Shown here one piece after another: positions 16,303-26,324 of a stretch of 64,000 bases of DNA. Source of the stretch: Pectobacterium araliae (GTDB taxonomy: Bacteria; Pseudomonadota; Gammaproteobacteria; Enterobacterales; Enterobacteriaceae); the NCBI RefSeq assembly GCF_037076465.1, contig NZ_AP028908.1, positions 2,604,001-2,668,000 of the forward strand, read 5' to 3'. The notes below the pieces were generated by a model. The model had not been told where the DNA came from, did not search any database, and worked only from the letters and a program-made list of their open reading frames with translations. Positions within the stretch are counted from its first letter, which is position 1, and each line of letters begins with the position of its first letter. The translations under genes were made by a program, and so were the position numbers.

Positions 16303-18021
16303 CTATTCAGGATAAAGCGTATTCGTATTGTCTCGTTCACGCGCGGTGGTCGACGTCGAAAAACAGACGCTCACCTGCGTTCCCCCTTCAGGATGGAGAC
16401 GAATAGATAATCGTCCTCCTAAGCGTTCGGCACGTTCCTGCATAATATTTAAACCGTAATGCCCTGCGGGTTCCTCTTGATCGACAATACCGCAGCCATC
16501 ATCACGAATATCAACACAATGGCTTCCGTCGGGCTGCGTACGGCAGTTGACGGTAATCGCCGCCGCCTGCGCGTGTTTAATCGCGTTCAGTACCGCTTCA
16601 CGAATGATTTGCAGCAGGTGAACCTGCTGTGAGGCATCCAGCGCCTGCGTAGGGATACGGCAATCGATATGAATCGTCGCCGGGGTCTGCGCCCGTAGCG
16701 GTTCAATCATTTCCTGCATTGCCGCAGGCAAATCAGCCTGTTGCAACGTCAACCGGAACGTGCCCAGCAGTTCTCGCAGTTGGCGATAAGCATCGCTCAA
16801 CGCCTGTTCAAAATCAGTGATGATCTGCCGAGCCTGCGCATTTTCTTCCGCTACCGCACGCTTTAATAACGTCATCTGGATATTCAAGTAAGACAACACC
16901 TGAGCCAGTGAGTCATGCAGTTCACGCGCGATGGTGGCGCGTTCCTCCATGAGTAACAGCTGCTGGTAATGCTTCTGCGCCTGATTAAAATAGAGGCCGC
17001 GCCCCAGCATATTGGCGACGCTTTCCATCAACTGTGCCGATGGCTGCTGCGTTGATGCCTGCCAGCGCAACTGCCCAAATTCAACCTCTTGCAAACGGAT
17101 GGGCAACGCCTGCCACGCAATCTGCCCGTCCGGCTGCCCTTCACATAACAGCCAGTTCTCCCCTACCCGCATTTCCAGACAGCCCACCGTTTCATAGCGG
17201 CGAACGATTTGCAAAATCTGCTGAAAGCAATGCCTGTCGATCGTACTGACATTCATCGCCTGGGAGCAGTTGTACAGCACCTTCAGCATACGGTTCACTT
17301 CCTGCAAACGCAGCGTTTTCTGCCGAACCTTATCTTCCAGAGAGCGATAAAGTTTTTGCAATTCGTCAGTCATGCTACTGAAGGTTTGCGCCAGTAATCC
17401 CAATTCATTCGGCAGATTGACATCCAAGCGCGAATGGGTAAACCGCCCCTTCTCAATGGACGCACAGGCCGCCATCAGCTTATTCAACGGCACAACCACC
17501 TGACGACGAATGCGGCGTAGCGTAAAGAAGATCAGTATATAGATAGTGATCGAACCAATTATTGATGTTGCAACCACTATCATCATCTTGCGTTCGGAAT
17601 AGTGCTGCAACGCCAGCACAAAGAGATCGATCTGCGTGACATAGCGAACAATATTATCCTGATACCACCTGCTATCCCCCACGCTAAGACGCTCGTCCAT
17701 CGTTTTCCAGCTCTGCAACAACGCGGTATAACGATCGTGTACATCACGCGGCACATACCAGCGATCCAACAGGTGAAAAACCGGAGAGTCCAGCGTTTGC
17801 GCATAGAGATGGCGGTGCGCTTCTAACGCGGCGCGATCGCCCTGTAGGTCATACCCCATGCGATAACTTTGCATACGCATCGATCCGGCAACGTTGATCG
17901 CTTCCGCATCACGTAAACCACTGGCTAACGTCAGCAGCGCAATGCCCGTCGTCAGAAATGAGAGCAAGGCGATATAAAAAAATGCGCGAGCCAGACTGGT
18001 AGAAACAGGACGTTTGACCAT
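16303..18021 (-). CDS. narQ: Nitrate/nitrite sensor histidine kinase NarQ
   Basis: A 572-residue inner-membrane kinase. The first helix follows KRPVSTSLARAFFYIAL; the periplasmic P-box motif for nitrate binding is INVAGSMRMQSYRMGYDLQG; the second helix is about 146-167 (MMIVVATSIIGSITIYI), followed by HAMP, a signalling helix and cysteine-containing linker, then the dimerisation motif EERATIARELHDSLAQVLSY with the phosphorylated His, and the ATPase motif DDGCGI. The sequence is close to E. coli NarQ throughout, rather than NarX. It is divergent from napF and upstream of narP. Confidence 0.94.
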   Translation of the reverse strand: MVKRPVSTSLARAFFYIALLSFLTTGIALLTLASGLRDAEAINVAGSMRMQSYRMGYDLQGDRAALEAHRHLYAQTLDSPVFHLLDRWYVPRDVHDRYTALLQSWKTMDERLSVGDSRWYQDNIVRYVTQIDLFVLALQHYSERKMMIVVATSIIGSITIYILIFFTLRRIRRQVVVPLNKLMAACASIEKGRFTHSRLDVNLPNELGLLAQTFSSMTDELQKLYRSLEDKVRQKTLRLQEVNRMLKVLYNCSQAMNVSTIDRHCFQQILQIVRRYETVGCLEMRVGENWLLCEGQPDGQIAWQALPIRLQEVEFGQLRWQASTQQPSAQLMESVANMLGRGLYFNQAQKHYQQLLLMEERATIARELHDSLAQVLSYLNIQMTLLKRAVAEENAQARQIITDFEQALSDAYRQLRELLGTFRLTLQQADLPAAMQEMIEPLRAQTPATIHIDCRIPTQALDASQQVHLLQIIREAVLNAIKHAQAAAITVNCRTQPDGSHCVDIRDDGCGIVDQEEPAGHYGLNIMQERAERLGGRLSIRLHPEGGTQVSVCFSTSTTARERDNTNTLYPE

Positions 18022-18131
18022 CTCGACGACGACTCCTCTTTGGCGTCATACAGACTCTCAATAAGTAGATCAACACTTCAGCGTACTATCACGATCTCCA
18101 CAAGCCGATAAGGCGCGAATCCTGCATAAGC

Positions 18132-18145
18132 TTGATCCGGCACCC
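18132..18145 (+). promoter_or_regulatory. Putative FNR site (half-conserved) upstream of napF
   Basis: TTGAT-CCGG-CACCC: the left half matches the FNR consensus TTGAT, the right half poorly. Its centre is 20 bases from the NarP-like site at 18151, the same spacing as at the E. coli napF promoter (-64.5 and -44.5). Confidence 0.45.
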
Positions 18146-18150
18146 CCATT

Positions 18151-18166
18151 TACCTCTAAAGGGTGA
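18151..18166 (+). promoter_or_regulatory. Putative NarP 7-2-7 operator of napF
   Basis: TACCTCT-AA-AGGGTGA. The first heptamer fits TACYYMT fully, and the second is an imperfect inverted copy. If centred at -44.5 the start of transcription would be near 18203, with TAGTGT (18191-18196) as the -10 element. Confidence 0.6.
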
Positions 18167-18261
18167 TTATCGCATACACCCCAAGAGGAATAGTGTAACC
18201 CCTACAAAAACAGCGTGTTTTCTATTGGATATTGCATTGAGTGCCAGAGCGACAAACTGCC

Positions 18262-18798
18262 ATGACTAATCTCTCCCGGCGTTCCTTACTGACTGGTGGC
18301 CTACAACGTGCAGACAACGCGTTACGTCCGCCGTGGAGCGGTGCGGAAAATCATTTCCTAAGCCAGTGCACGCGCTGCAACCTCTGCGTTGATGCCTGCG
18401 GAGCGGGAATCATCCAGCGCGGTTCCGGCGGTTTTCCCACTGTCGATTTCCAACGCGGCGCATGCACGTTCTGCTACGACTGCGCTCGCGCGTGTCCACA
18501 AGCGCTGTTCGCGGAAAGCCACACCACTCCGTGGGAATACCATCTGACGATTCAGGATGCCTGCTTATCGCGGCATCAGGTGGAATGCCGCAGCTGTCAG
18601 GATACCTGTGAAACCGGCGCGATACGGTTTCGTCCCACGATTGGACGCGTTGCCATACCGTCGATCGAGGATGACGCCTGTACCACCTGTGGTGCCTGTA
18701 TCGCAGGGTGCCCCATCGGTGCCATATCGATGAAAAAAATAACAGCGGAATATCACACCGCGCCAGCGCGTCTGCCGACGCAACAGGAAAACCGATGA
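18262..18798 (+). CDS. napF: NapF, iron-sulfur accessory protein of periplasmic nitrate reductase
   Basis: About 178 residues with several 4Fe-4S cysteine motifs: CTRCNLCVDACG, CTFCYDCARACP and CTTCGACIAGCP, plus CRSCQDTCE. The N-terminus LSRRSLLTGGLQRADNALRP matches NapF, a cytoplasmic protein that interacts with the NapA precursor during maturation. ATG 18262 is chosen over GTG 18241 by family length. It is the first gene of napFDAGHBC and overlaps napD as ATGA. Confidence 0.93.
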   Translation: MTNLSRRSLLTGGLQRADNALRPPWSGAENHFLSQCTRCNLCVDACGAGIIQRGSGGFPTVDFQRGACTFCYDCARACPQALFAESHTTPWEYHLTIQDACLSRHQVECRSCQDTCETGAIRFRPTIGRVAIPSIEDDACTTCGACIAGCPIGAISMKKITAEYHTAPARLPTQQENR

Positions 18799-19115
18799 AC
18801 ACAGTCTGGCATGTTTGCAGTGTAGTGGTTCACGTCAACACGGAGCGTATGGCGGCAGTGAACGACGCATTGGAAAAATTACCCAATGTGGACGTTGCCG
18901 CCAGCGATAGCGATACCGGAAAAATGGTCGTGGTACTGGAGTCAGATTCAGAAGACACGCTATTAAAACACATAGCGTCAATACGCGAACTTGCAGGCGT
19001 ATTGGCGGTTTCGCTGGTTTATCACCAGCTTGATGAACCGTCTTTTGATGAACAATCTTTTGCTTTCGATGAACAACCTCTTGATCAACAAGCTCAGGGT
19101 GAGGAAATACCATGA
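18795..19115 (+). CDS. napD: NapD, NapA signal-peptide chaperone
   Basis: A 106-residue protein with the NapD ferredoxin-like fold: [19 protein letters not shown] and [19 protein letters not shown]. NapD binds the twin-arginine signal of NapA and prevents premature export. It is longer than the E. coli protein (87 residues) because of an acidic tail from about residue 82 with the repeated unit [18 protein letters not shown]. Start and stop both overlap neighbours as ATGA. Confidence 0.93.
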   Translation: MNTVWHVCSVVVHVNTERMAAVNDALEKLPNVDVAASDSDTGKMVVVLESDSEDTLLKHIASIRELAGVLAVSLVYHQLDEPSFDEQSFAFDEQPLDQQAQGEEIP

Positions 19116-21598
19116 AACTCAGTCGACGACACTTTATGAAGGCGAACGCCGTGGCAGCGGCCGCCGCGGTCGCAGGCATCACCATCCCTATCGCGGTCCG
19201 CGCCGCGACCGAACAGTCGGACGCTATCCACTGGGATAAAGCCCCCTGCCGCTTCTGTGGCGTCGGGTGCGGGGTGCTGGTAGGGACGCAAAACGGACGC
19301 ATTGTCGCCAGCCAGGGCGACCCCGAAGCGCCGGTTAACCGTGGATTAAACTGCATCAAGGGCTATTTCCTGCCAAAAATCATGTACGGGCAGGATCGCC
19401 TGACCCAACCTTTGCTGCGTATGCGTGACGGCAAATTCGATAAAGAAGGCGAATTTACCCCGATCTCTTGGGACAACGCCTTTGACATCATGGCGGAGAA
19501 ATTCAAAACCGCGCTGAAGGAGAAAGGCCCGAACGCGATAGGCATGTTTGGCTCCGGGCAATCAACGATTTGGGAAGGCTATGCCTCAGCCAAACTGTTC
19601 AAAGCGGGCTTCCGTTCCAACAATATTGACCCTAATGCGCGCCACTGCATGGCATCGGCGGTCGTCGGCTTTATGCGTACCTTCGGTATGGATGAACCGA
19701 TGGGCTGCTACGACGACATCGAGCAGACCGATGCGTTTGTGTTGTGGGGCTCCAACATGGCGGAGATGCATCCGATTCTCTGGTCACGTATTACCGACCG
19801 TCGCCTGTCGAACAACAACGTCACGGTCGCCGTGCTATCTACCTATCAACACCGCAGTTTTGAACTGGCAGATAACGGTATGGTGTTTACGCCGCAAACC
19901 GATCTGGCGATTCTCAACTATATCGCCAACTACATTATTCAAAATAACGCGGTCAACGAGGCGTTCTTTACCCGCCACGTGAACCTACGCAGAGGCGTGA
20001 CCGATATCGGCTACGGGCTGCGTCCAACGCATCCATTGGAAAAAGCGGCAAAAAACCCCGGTTCCGATGCGTCTGAACCGATGAGTTTTGAAGAATACAA
20101 AGCCTTTGTCGCCGACTATACGCTGGAAAAAACGGTGGCGATCAGCGGCGTTCCCGCCGACCAACTGGAAGCGTTGGCAAAACTCTACGCCGATCCGAAG
20201 AAGAAAGTGATCTCCTACTGGACGATGGGTTTTAACCAGCACACACGCGGCGTTTGGGCGAACAATTTGGTTTACAACATCCATCTGCTGACAGGCAAGA
20301 TCTCTCAGCCGGGCTGCGGGCCGTTCTCGTTAACTGGGCAACCGTCTGCCTGTGGCACCGCGCGTGAAGTTGGTACGTTTGCCCACCGCCTGCCTGCGGA
20401 CATGGTGGTGACCAACGAGAAACACCGCGCAATGGCGGAAAAACTGTGGCAATTACCCACAGGCACCATCCCTGAAAAGATCGGTCTGCACGCCGTCGCA
20501 CAAGATCGGGCGCTGAAAGACGGCACGCTGAATGCCTACTGGGTAATGTGTAACAACAACATGCAGGCTGGCCCGAACATCAATCAGGAGCGTATGCCGG
20601 GTTGGCGTGACCCGCGTAACTTCATCGTGGTTTCCGATCCCTATCCAACCGTCAGCGCCCTGGCTGCCGATTTGATTTTGCCGACTGCGATGTGGGTAGA
20701 AAAAGAAGGTGCCTACGGCAACGCCGAGCGCCGGACGCAGTTCTGGCGTCAACAGGTTAAAGCGCCGGGTGAGTCAAAATCAGATCTGTGGCAGGTCGTG
20801 AGCTTTGCCAAGCGCTTTGCCGTAGAGGACGTGTGGCCGGAAGCACTTCTGGCGCAAAAACCCGCCTATCGCGGCAAGACACTCTACGACGTGCTGTTTG
20901 CCAACGATGTCACCACACGCTTCCCGCTCAGTGAGTTAGCGGAAAATCAGTTGAACGACGAATCGCGCGAATTTGGTTTTTATTTGCAGAAAGGTCTGTT
21001 TGAAGAATACGCCGCATTTGGCCGTGGACACGGTCACGATTTGGCACCGTTCGATGCCTATCACAAGGTTCGCGGGCTACGCTGGCCAGTGGTTGACGGT
21101 AAGGAAACGCAGTGGCGCTACAGCGAAGGGAACGACCCTTACGTAAAAGCAGGAGAAGCCTACCGTTTTTACGGTAAGCCAGATGGCAAAGCGGTGATTT
21201 TCGCGCTGCCGTATGAACCTGCTGCCGAAGTACCGGATGAAGAGTACGATCTCTGGCTCTCTACCGGTCGCGTGCTGGAGCACTGGCACACCGGCAGCAT
21301 GACGCGTCGTGTACCAGAATTGCACCGCGCCTTCCCCGAAGCCGTGCTGTTTATCCACCCGCAGGATGCCAAAGCACGCGATCTACGTCGCGGCGAGAAA
21401 GTCCGCATTATCTCGCGCCGTGGTGAAGTCGTCTCGATTGTTGAGACACGCGGTCGCAATAAGCCACCACGTGGGCTGGTCTATATGCCGTTCTTCGATG
21501 CCGCACAGATGACCAATGTCCTGACGCTGGATGCTACCGATCCGCTGTCGAAAGAAACGGACTTTAAGAAATGCGCCGTCAAGCTGGCTAAGGTGTAG
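19112..21598 (+). CDS. napA: NapA, periplasmic nitrate reductase catalytic subunit
   Basis: An 828-residue molybdoenzyme that reduces nitrate to nitrite in the periplasm. The Tat signal is [19 protein letters not shown], cleaved after about residue 31. A 4Fe-4S cluster is bound by CRFCGVGC from residue 46 and a later cysteine in LNCIKGY. The molybdenum ligand cysteine is in [11 protein letters not shown] (about residue 179). The C-terminal MGD-binding domain includes [17 protein letters not shown]. Full family length, no defects. Electrons come from NapB, and NapGH/NapC link it to quinols. Confidence 0.97.
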   Translation: MKLSRRHFMKANAVAAAAAVAGITIPIAVRAATEQSDAIHWDKAPCRFCGVGCGVLVGTQNGRIVASQGDPEAPVNRGLNCIKGYFLPKIMYGQDRLTQPLLRMRDGKFDKEGEFTPISWDNAFDIMAEKFKTALKEKGPNAIGMFGSGQSTIWEGYASAKLFKAGFRSNNIDPNARHCMASAVVGFMRTFGMDEPMGCYDDIEQTDAFVLWGSNMAEMHPILWSRITDRRLSNNNVTVAVLSTYQHRSFELADNGMVFTPQTDLAILNYIANYIIQNNAVNEAFFTRHVNLRRGVTDIGYGLRPTHPLEKAAKNPGSDASEPMSFEEYKAFVADYTLEKTVAISGVPADQLEALAKLYADPKKKVISYWTMGFNQHTRGVWANNLVYNIHLLTGKISQPGCGPFSLTGQPSACGTAREVGTFAHRLPADMVVTNEKHRAMAEKLWQLPTGTIPEKIGLHAVAQDRALKDGTLNAYWVMCNNNMQAGPNINQERMPGWRDPRNFIVVSDPYPTVSALAADLILPTAMWVEKEGAYGNAERRTQFWRQQVKAPGESKSDLWQVVSFAKRFAVEDVWPEALLAQKPAYRGKTLYDVLFANDVTTRFPLSELAENQLNDESREFGFYLQKGLFEEYAAFGRGHGHDLAPFDAYHKVRGLRWPVVDGKETQWRYSEGNDPYVKAGEAYRFYGKPDGKAVIFALPYEPAAEVPDEEYDLWLSTGRVLEHWHTGSMTRRVPELHRAFPEAVLFIHPQDAKARDLRRGEKVRIISRRGEVVSIVETRGRNKPPRGLVYMPFFDAAQMTNVLTLDATDPLSKETDFKKCAVKLAKV

Positions 21599-21603
21599 CG
21601 CAC

Positions 21604-22296
21604 ATGGCACGCCCGGAAAATTCATCACCCGCTCGCCGTCGCTTTCTGCGTGATGCTGCTCGTGCCGTAGCGGGATTATCCGCTGCGGTGACGATACTCG
21701 GCATTCAGCAGCGGCGTGCTCAGGCTGACGGACTCAGGCTACGGCCGCCGGGTGCGCTGCCTGAAGCGGCGTTTTCCGGTGCCTGCATCCGCTGTGGCCA
21801 ATGTGTTCAGGTTTGCCCCTACGATACACTGAAACTGGCGACGCTGGCCTCCGGCTCCGCAGCCGGTAGCCCTTATTTTGTCGCGCGTGATATCCCGTGT
21901 GAGATGTGCGAGGACATTCCCTGCGTGGTCGCCTGCCCCAGCGGTGCCTTACAGCCGCTGGACACGATTGATGACGCCCGCATGGGATTAGCGGTGCTGC
22001 TCGATCAGGAAAACTGCCTGAACTATCAGGGGTTACGCTGCGATGTGTGCTATCGCGTTTGCCCTCTCATCGATAGCGCCATCACGCTGGAGCCAGAGCG
22101 CAATGCCCGAACCGGAAAACACGCCCGTTTTCTGCCGACGGTACATAGCGATGTCTGTACCGGCTGTGGCAAATGTGAAAAAGCCTGCGTACTGGAGCAG
22201 CCAGCGATAAAGGTCTTGCCGCGCACGCTGGCAAAAGGCGAACTCGGGCACCACTACCGTTTCAGTTGGCTGGAGGCACGCGATGGCAAATCGTAA
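21604..22296 (+). CDS. napG: NapG, quinol dehydrogenase ferredoxin subunit
   Basis: A 230-residue periplasmic iron-sulfur protein with a Tat signal ([19 protein letters not shown]) and four 4Fe-4S motifs: [35 protein letters not shown] and [12 protein letters not shown]. With NapH it forms a quinol-oxidising complex feeding NapAB. It starts five bases after napA and overlaps napH by 14 bases. Confidence 0.95.
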   Translation: MARPENSSPARRRFLRDAARAVAGLSAAVTILGIQQRRAQADGLRLRPPGALPEAAFSGACIRCGQCVQVCPYDTLKLATLASGSAAGSPYFVARDIPCEMCEDIPCVVACPSGALQPLDTIDDARMGLAVLLDQENCLNYQGLRCDVCYRVCPLIDSAITLEPERNARTGKHARFLPTVHSDVCTGCGKCEKACVLEQPAIKVLPRTLAKGELGHHYRFSWLEARDGKS

Positions 22297-23146
22297 GCAA
22301 GACGCCGGACGAGAAGCTCGGGCGAAAAAAGGCTGGTGGCGTAGCCACCGCTGGCTGGTATTGCGTCGGCTGACACAGTCTCTGGTGCTGCTCATGTTCC
22401 TCAGCGGCCCGCTGTTAGGCTTCTGGATCCTGCGCGGTAACTACAGCGCCAGCCGCTTGCTCGACACCGTACCACTTAGCGATCCGCTGATGGTGCTGCA
22501 AAGTTTGGCTAGCGGCCATTTGCCCGCCACGCTCGCGCTGGTCGGTGCGCTGATTATTGCACTGAGCTATGCGCTAGCGGGCAAGCGCCTGTTCTGTAGC
22601 TGGGTCTGCCCCGTGAATCCGCTCACCGATTTAGCCGCCTGGCTGCGTCGCCGTTTCGGCATCACCGCCTCGGCGACGATCCCCCGCAATCTACGCTATC
22701 TGCTGCTGATCCTTATTCTGGCAGGGAGTGCACTGGCGGGCGGGCTGCTGTGGGAGTGGGTCAACCCGGTCTCACTGGCGGGGCGTGGGCTGATTTTCGG
22801 GTTTGGTGCAGGTATCTGGCTGCTGCTGGCGCTGTTTCTGTTTGATTTATTGGTCGTGGAACACGGCTGGTGCGGACACCTTTGTCCAACGGGTGCGCTG
22901 TATGGCGCGCTTGGCAGCAAAGGCGCACTGGTTGTGGATGCCACCGAGCGTGAACGCTGTACGCGCTGCATGGACTGCTTTCATGTCTGTCCAGAGCCAC
23001 AGGTGCTGCGCGCGCCCTTGCTCGATAAACACAGTCCGGCACAGGTTACTGACCGAGACTGCATAACATGCGGACGCTGTATTGATGTCTGCGCTGAAGA
23101 CGTTTTTAAAATAACCCTTAGATGGAAACCGGGAGCAAAGTCATGA
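22283..23146 (+). CDS. napH: NapH, membrane quinol dehydrogenase subunit
   Basis: A 287-residue inner-membrane protein with four hydrophobic helices (about 32-51, 75-97, 133-158, 167-190). Conserved cytoplasmic [19 protein letters not shown] and [12 protein letters not shown] motifs precede two C-terminal 4Fe-4S motifs, [12 protein letters not shown] and [12 protein letters not shown]. It partners NapG, and its stop overlaps the napB start as ATGA. Confidence 0.95.
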   Translation: MANRKQDAGREARAKKGWWRSHRWLVLRRLTQSLVLLMFLSGPLLGFWILRGNYSASRLLDTVPLSDPLMVLQSLASGHLPATLALVGALIIALSYALAGKRLFCSWVCPVNPLTDLAAWLRRRFGITASATIPRNLRYLLLILILAGSALAGGLLWEWVNPVSLAGRGLIFGFGAGIWLLLALFLFDLLVVEHGWCGHLCPTGALYGALGSKGALVVDATERERCTRCMDCFHVCPEPQVLRAPLLDKHSPAQVTDRDCITCGRCIDVCAEDVFKITLRWKPGAKS

Positions 23147-23580
23147 AAAGCCTGAGAATGGGATGGTTTCGCTGGATCACCGCCCTGGCGATAATGGGCA
23201 GTGCGATAGCCACTGCACAGGTCGATTTAAGCCAATCGCCAGAAGTCGCCGCGACACAGCCGGGAAATAGCCGGATGCCGAAGCAGCAGGAGCGTATGGC
23301 GCTCAACTATGTCAACCAGCCACCGATGATCCCGCATAGCGTGGACGGTTATCAGGTCACACCAACCTTTAACCGCTGCTTACAGTGTCACGGCGTGGAG
23401 AGCTACCGTTCCACCAGCGCCCCCCGCGTCAGCCCAACCCATTTTGTCGACAGAGACGGCAAAGTGCTGAGCAATGTGGCACCCGCACGCCATTTCTGCC
23501 TGCAATGCCACGTACCGCAAGCGGACAGTTCGCCGATTACTGGTAACACGTTCACCCCTTCTAAAGGCTTTGGTCAGTGA
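23143..23580 (+). CDS. napB: NapB, dihaem cytochrome c subunit
   Basis: About 145 residues with a Sec signal peptide (WFRWITALAIMGSAIATAQ) and two CXXCH haem motifs, both CLQCH (about residues 85 and 125). It passes electrons to NapA. ATG 23143 overlaps the napH stop and follows GGGAG; the frame open from 23122 lies inside napH. Confidence 0.95.
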   Translation: MKSLRMGWFRWITALAIMGSAIATAQVDLSQSPEVAATQPGNSRMPKQQERMALNYVNQPPMIPHSVDGYQVTPTFNRCLQCHGVESYRSTSAPRVSPTHFVDRDGKVLSNVAPARHFCLQCHVPQADSSPITGNTFTPSKGFGQ

Positions 23581-23588
23581 GGTTTACT

Positions 23589-24191
23589 ATGAAACAGCCA
23601 GGAAAAGTGGGACGGTTGTTGCGCCAGCTGTGGCAATGGTGGCGTCGCCCAAGTCGGCTGGCGTTGGGAACCTTGCTCATTATCGGCTTCGCGAGCGGTA
23701 TTTTCTTTCTGGCGACGTCCCAGAAAGGGATGGAAATGAGCAACAGCGAGGCGTTCTGCATCAGTTGTCATGAAATGCGCAATACCGTCTATCAGGAATA
23801 TATGGAAACCGCGCACTACAGCAACCGCAGCGGCGTGCGCGCCACCTGCCCGGATTGCCACGTTCCGCATGAGTTTGTGCCGAAAATGGTGCGTAAGATT
23901 CAGGCCAGTAAAGAGCTGTACGGCAAAATAATGGGCACCATTGATACGCCACAAAAGTTTGAAGCACACCGGCTGACGATGGCGCAAAACGAATGGCGGC
24001 GCATGAAAAATAACAATTCTCAGGAATGCCGCAACTGCCACAACGTTGACTATATGGACTTCTCAGGGCAAAAAACGGTCGCGGCGGAAAAACACAGTGA
24101 AGCGATAAAACTCGGTCAAAGCTGTATCGATTGCCACAAAGGCATCGCGCATAAATTGCCGGACATGCACGGCGTCAAAAGCGGGTTATAA
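23589..24191 (+). CDS. napC: NapC, membrane-anchored tetrahaem cytochrome c
   Basis: A 200-residue NapC/NirT quinol dehydrogenase. One N-terminal anchor helix (LALGTLLIIGFASGIFFL) is followed by four haem motifs: CISCH, CPDCH, CRNCH and CIDCH. ATG 23589 follows GAGG. It transfers electrons from menaquinol to NapB. It is the last nap gene. Unlike in E. coli, ccm genes do not follow on the same strand. The stop codon lies in the 16-base palindrome at 24181-24196. Confidence 0.95.
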   Translation: MKQPGKVGRLLRQLWQWWRRPSRLALGTLLIIGFASGIFFLATSQKGMEMSNSEAFCISCHEMRNTVYQEYMETAHYSNRSGVRATCPDCHVPHEFVPKMVRKIQASKELYGKIMGTIDTPQKFEAHRLTMAQNEWRRMKNNNSQECRNCHNVDYMDFSGQKTVAAEKHSEAIKLGQSCIDCHKGIAHKLPDMHGVKSGL

Positions 24192-24999
24192 CCCGCCCCT
24201 CTTCGTCACACTCGGGACGGCGTATGCCGTCCTCAACACAAGCGGAAACATCCGCCCTTCCCTAGTCTGATTATCGTATTTTTGTGAATACCGTGAGGGT
24301 TTCGTGCGCAATAAGTAGTGTGATTTTGTGCAACGCATCCGACACGGCTAAAGCAGCCCTCAATACAGGCGGAAGCATCTCCCAAATGACAATCTATTAA
24401 ATTCAGCCTTTGATTTTATGGAAGTTAGCTCGCGTAAAAAATCACGCTGAGGTGGACGTAGCCGCCGGATGAGCGGCATGGACGCCGCGAAAGCCTGCGC
24501 CGCGTATGGAACGCGTCGCAGGTGGTTCGAACAGCGGATACGAACGCCGAAGGCACCGCGAAGCGGCGCGATTTACCGCGAAAAGCCAGGGGTCACGGGG
24601 CGACGGCAACTGAGCCGCCCCGTGTCGGGCGCATGCGACGCGAGTTGCAGAGAATTACCCTGCTTATTGCGCACGAAATCTTCACCGTAACAACAGAAAC
24701 AACAAAAGGGCAAGGTTGCTGACAAAGTCCGTTGAGCGAGAGTAACGGATAGCTCGTAAAGACGCTGTGAATACGTCCATGTACGCTCGGATTGCGCAGA
24801 TATGAATCTCATCCCTGAGATTAACCCTTTCAGGGCCGTCGCAAGCGACGTTCAAAAACGTTCCTGACGTTTTTGTCCATGGCGCAAACGCTTTACTCTT
24901 CTATTTCGTTACTCCCGTTTTCATTCAGCAAATAGATTTGTCAACGGTCTGAGGGCGATATATCGCCCTTCTGCTATTGATAATGAAGATAAAAAAGGA
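24192..24999. other. 808-base non-coding stretch with GC-rich, repeat-like block
   Basis: This lies between the convergent napC and ccmI. It starts with a small hairpin (GGACGGC 24215-24221, GCCGTCC 24226-24232). From about 24440 to 24660 it becomes GC-rich with many CG steps, and contains a 9-base stem CACGGGGCG (24594-24602) and CGCCCCGTG (24616-24624). Near the ccmI end is the perfect palindrome AGGGCGATATATCGCCCT (24952-24969). The open frames in it have no family features. The GC-rich block looks like a dispersed intergenic element; I cannot confirm copies elsewhere. Confidence 0.5.
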
Positions 25000-25869
25000 T
25001 TATTTCCCCGTGGTCGCCTGCACCGACATTGACGCTTTCGCCTGCGCCACGCTGCGCTCAATAACTGCTCGGCGCGTGTCGTTTTGCGGTAACAACTGCA
25101 ACATGGCTTCCCAGGCATTAATCGCATCCTGATAGCGCTGGGCTTCATAGGCATTGAAAGCCAGCAGACTCAGCACGCGTACATTGGTCGAACCGGAATT
25201 CAATAGTTCACGCAGCATGTCTCCACCGCGCTGGCTATCTCGTGGATCAGTCGAGCGCGACAGCAGATCGGCGTAATCCAGCGCCAAATCCGTATTCTTC
25301 GGATCGAGTTGGAACGCCTTGGCAAACGCCTGCACGGACATGTCGTAGTTATTCAGCAAGCCCGCAATACGCCCCAGCATCCACCAGTCTTGTGCATTGT
25401 CTGGCTGCGCCTCCAGTTGGCTGCGCAATCCCAGACCGAGACGCGCCACCTCTTCGATCGTCAGTGGCTCCGCATCAGCATCCAACGCTCGCTTCATCAG
25501 ATCCGGCGTTAATGCCACAACCTGCTGCAATTCTTGCACCCGATTAATCGCGGAGGTCTTCCAAAACACGCCGAGGCTGACAATGACCAGCAACAGCACG
25601 CCCGGCAGCAAAACCCAGCTGTTCAGCGGGCGCTGTTGTGCCTTCGCCCCGTCGGGGATATCCTGCAATAACGTATGCTGGAGCTCTTCGACCAGTTGCG
25701 CTCGTTCCTGCTCATTGGCAACATCTCCATTCAGCTCACGCAGACGATCGCGATACAGCGCCTGATTGATCGCATCGCGATCGTATTCGCCCCGTGACGA
25801 CCACGGCGCAAGCAGCAGCGCGGAAAGCGCAATCAGCGATAAAACAATGAGGGTTGTCAGTAACATCAT
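25000..25869 (-). CDS. ccmI: CcmI, cytochrome c maturation TPR protein
   Basis: A 289-residue protein with two membrane helices (about 3-22 and 87-105) and a periplasmic tetratricopeptide domain (about 140-280: DWWMLGRIAGLLNNYDMSVQ, AFAKAFQLDPKNTDLALDYA). It corresponds to the C-terminal half of the fused E. coli CcmH. It presents apocytochrome to the CcmFH haem lyase. The start overlaps the ccmH stop as ATGA. Confidence 0.93.
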   Translation of the reverse strand: MMLLTTLIVLSLIALSALLLAPWSSRGEYDRDAINQALYRDRLRELNGDVANEQERAQLVEELQHTLLQDIPDGAKAQQRPLNSWVLLPGVLLLVIVSLGVFWKTSAINRVQELQQVVALTPDLMKRALDADAEPLTIEEVARLGLGLRSQLEAQPDNAQDWWMLGRIAGLLNNYDMSVQAFAKAFQLDPKNTDLALDYADLLSRSTDPRDSQRGGDMLRELLNSGSTNVRVLSLLAFNAYEAQRYQDAINAWEAMLQLLPQNDTRRAVIERSVAQAKASMSVQATTGK

Positions 25870-26324
25870 TCCGATTTCCTCTCATGTCCCAACAACGTCT
25901 GCAAACGCTTTTTATCCTGTTCGCTCATCGGTTCTTTGGCACTTTTGATGCGACGCGCGCGCCGAATGATCATCCCTATCCCCGTAAACAGAAACAGCGT
26001 GGGCAGCAGCCACAGTAAGATCGTAAAAGGCGTGATCGGCGGCTCATACGTCACAAAGTAACCGTAACGATCCACCATATAATCGACAACCTGCTCTTTC
26101 GTTTGCCCCTGCTGCATCAGTTCATACACTTTTTGCCGCATATCTGAAGCAATCATCGAATTGGAATCAGCGATACTGTTGTTCTGGCATTTCGGGCAGC
26201 GCAGTTGCATGGTTAACTCACGAAACTGTTGCTCCTGCGTGTCATTGTCAAAACGCAATACCTCGGAGGACGCCAGCACACTGAACGACAGCAGCAATGC
26301 ACTAAGGAAGCCGATCATTTTCAT
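25866..26324 (-). CDS. ccmH: CcmH, apocytochrome thioreductase subunit
   Basis: A 152-residue protein with a signal peptide (IGFLSALLLSFSVLAS), the redox motif LRCPKCQNNSIADSNS and a C-terminal membrane helix (TILLWLLPTLFLFTGIGMII). It keeps the haem-binding cysteines of apocytochrome c reduced. It is the short form, with CcmI separate, unlike the 350-residue E. coli fusion. ATG 26324 overlaps the ccmG stop. Confidence 0.93.
   Translation of the reverse strand: MKMIGFLSALLLSFSVLASSEVLRFDNDTQEQQFRELTMQLRCPKCQNNSIADSNSMIASDMRQKVYELMQQGQTKEQVVDYMVDRYGYFVTYEPPITPFTILLWLLPTLFLFTGIGMIIRRARRIKSAKEPMSEQDKKRLQTLLGHERKSE

Noticed and set aside
24469..24690. Open frame of 73 codons on the plus strand
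   Set aside because: It lies in the GC-rich non-coding block, is arginine-rich from composition alone and has no ribosome site or family motifs.
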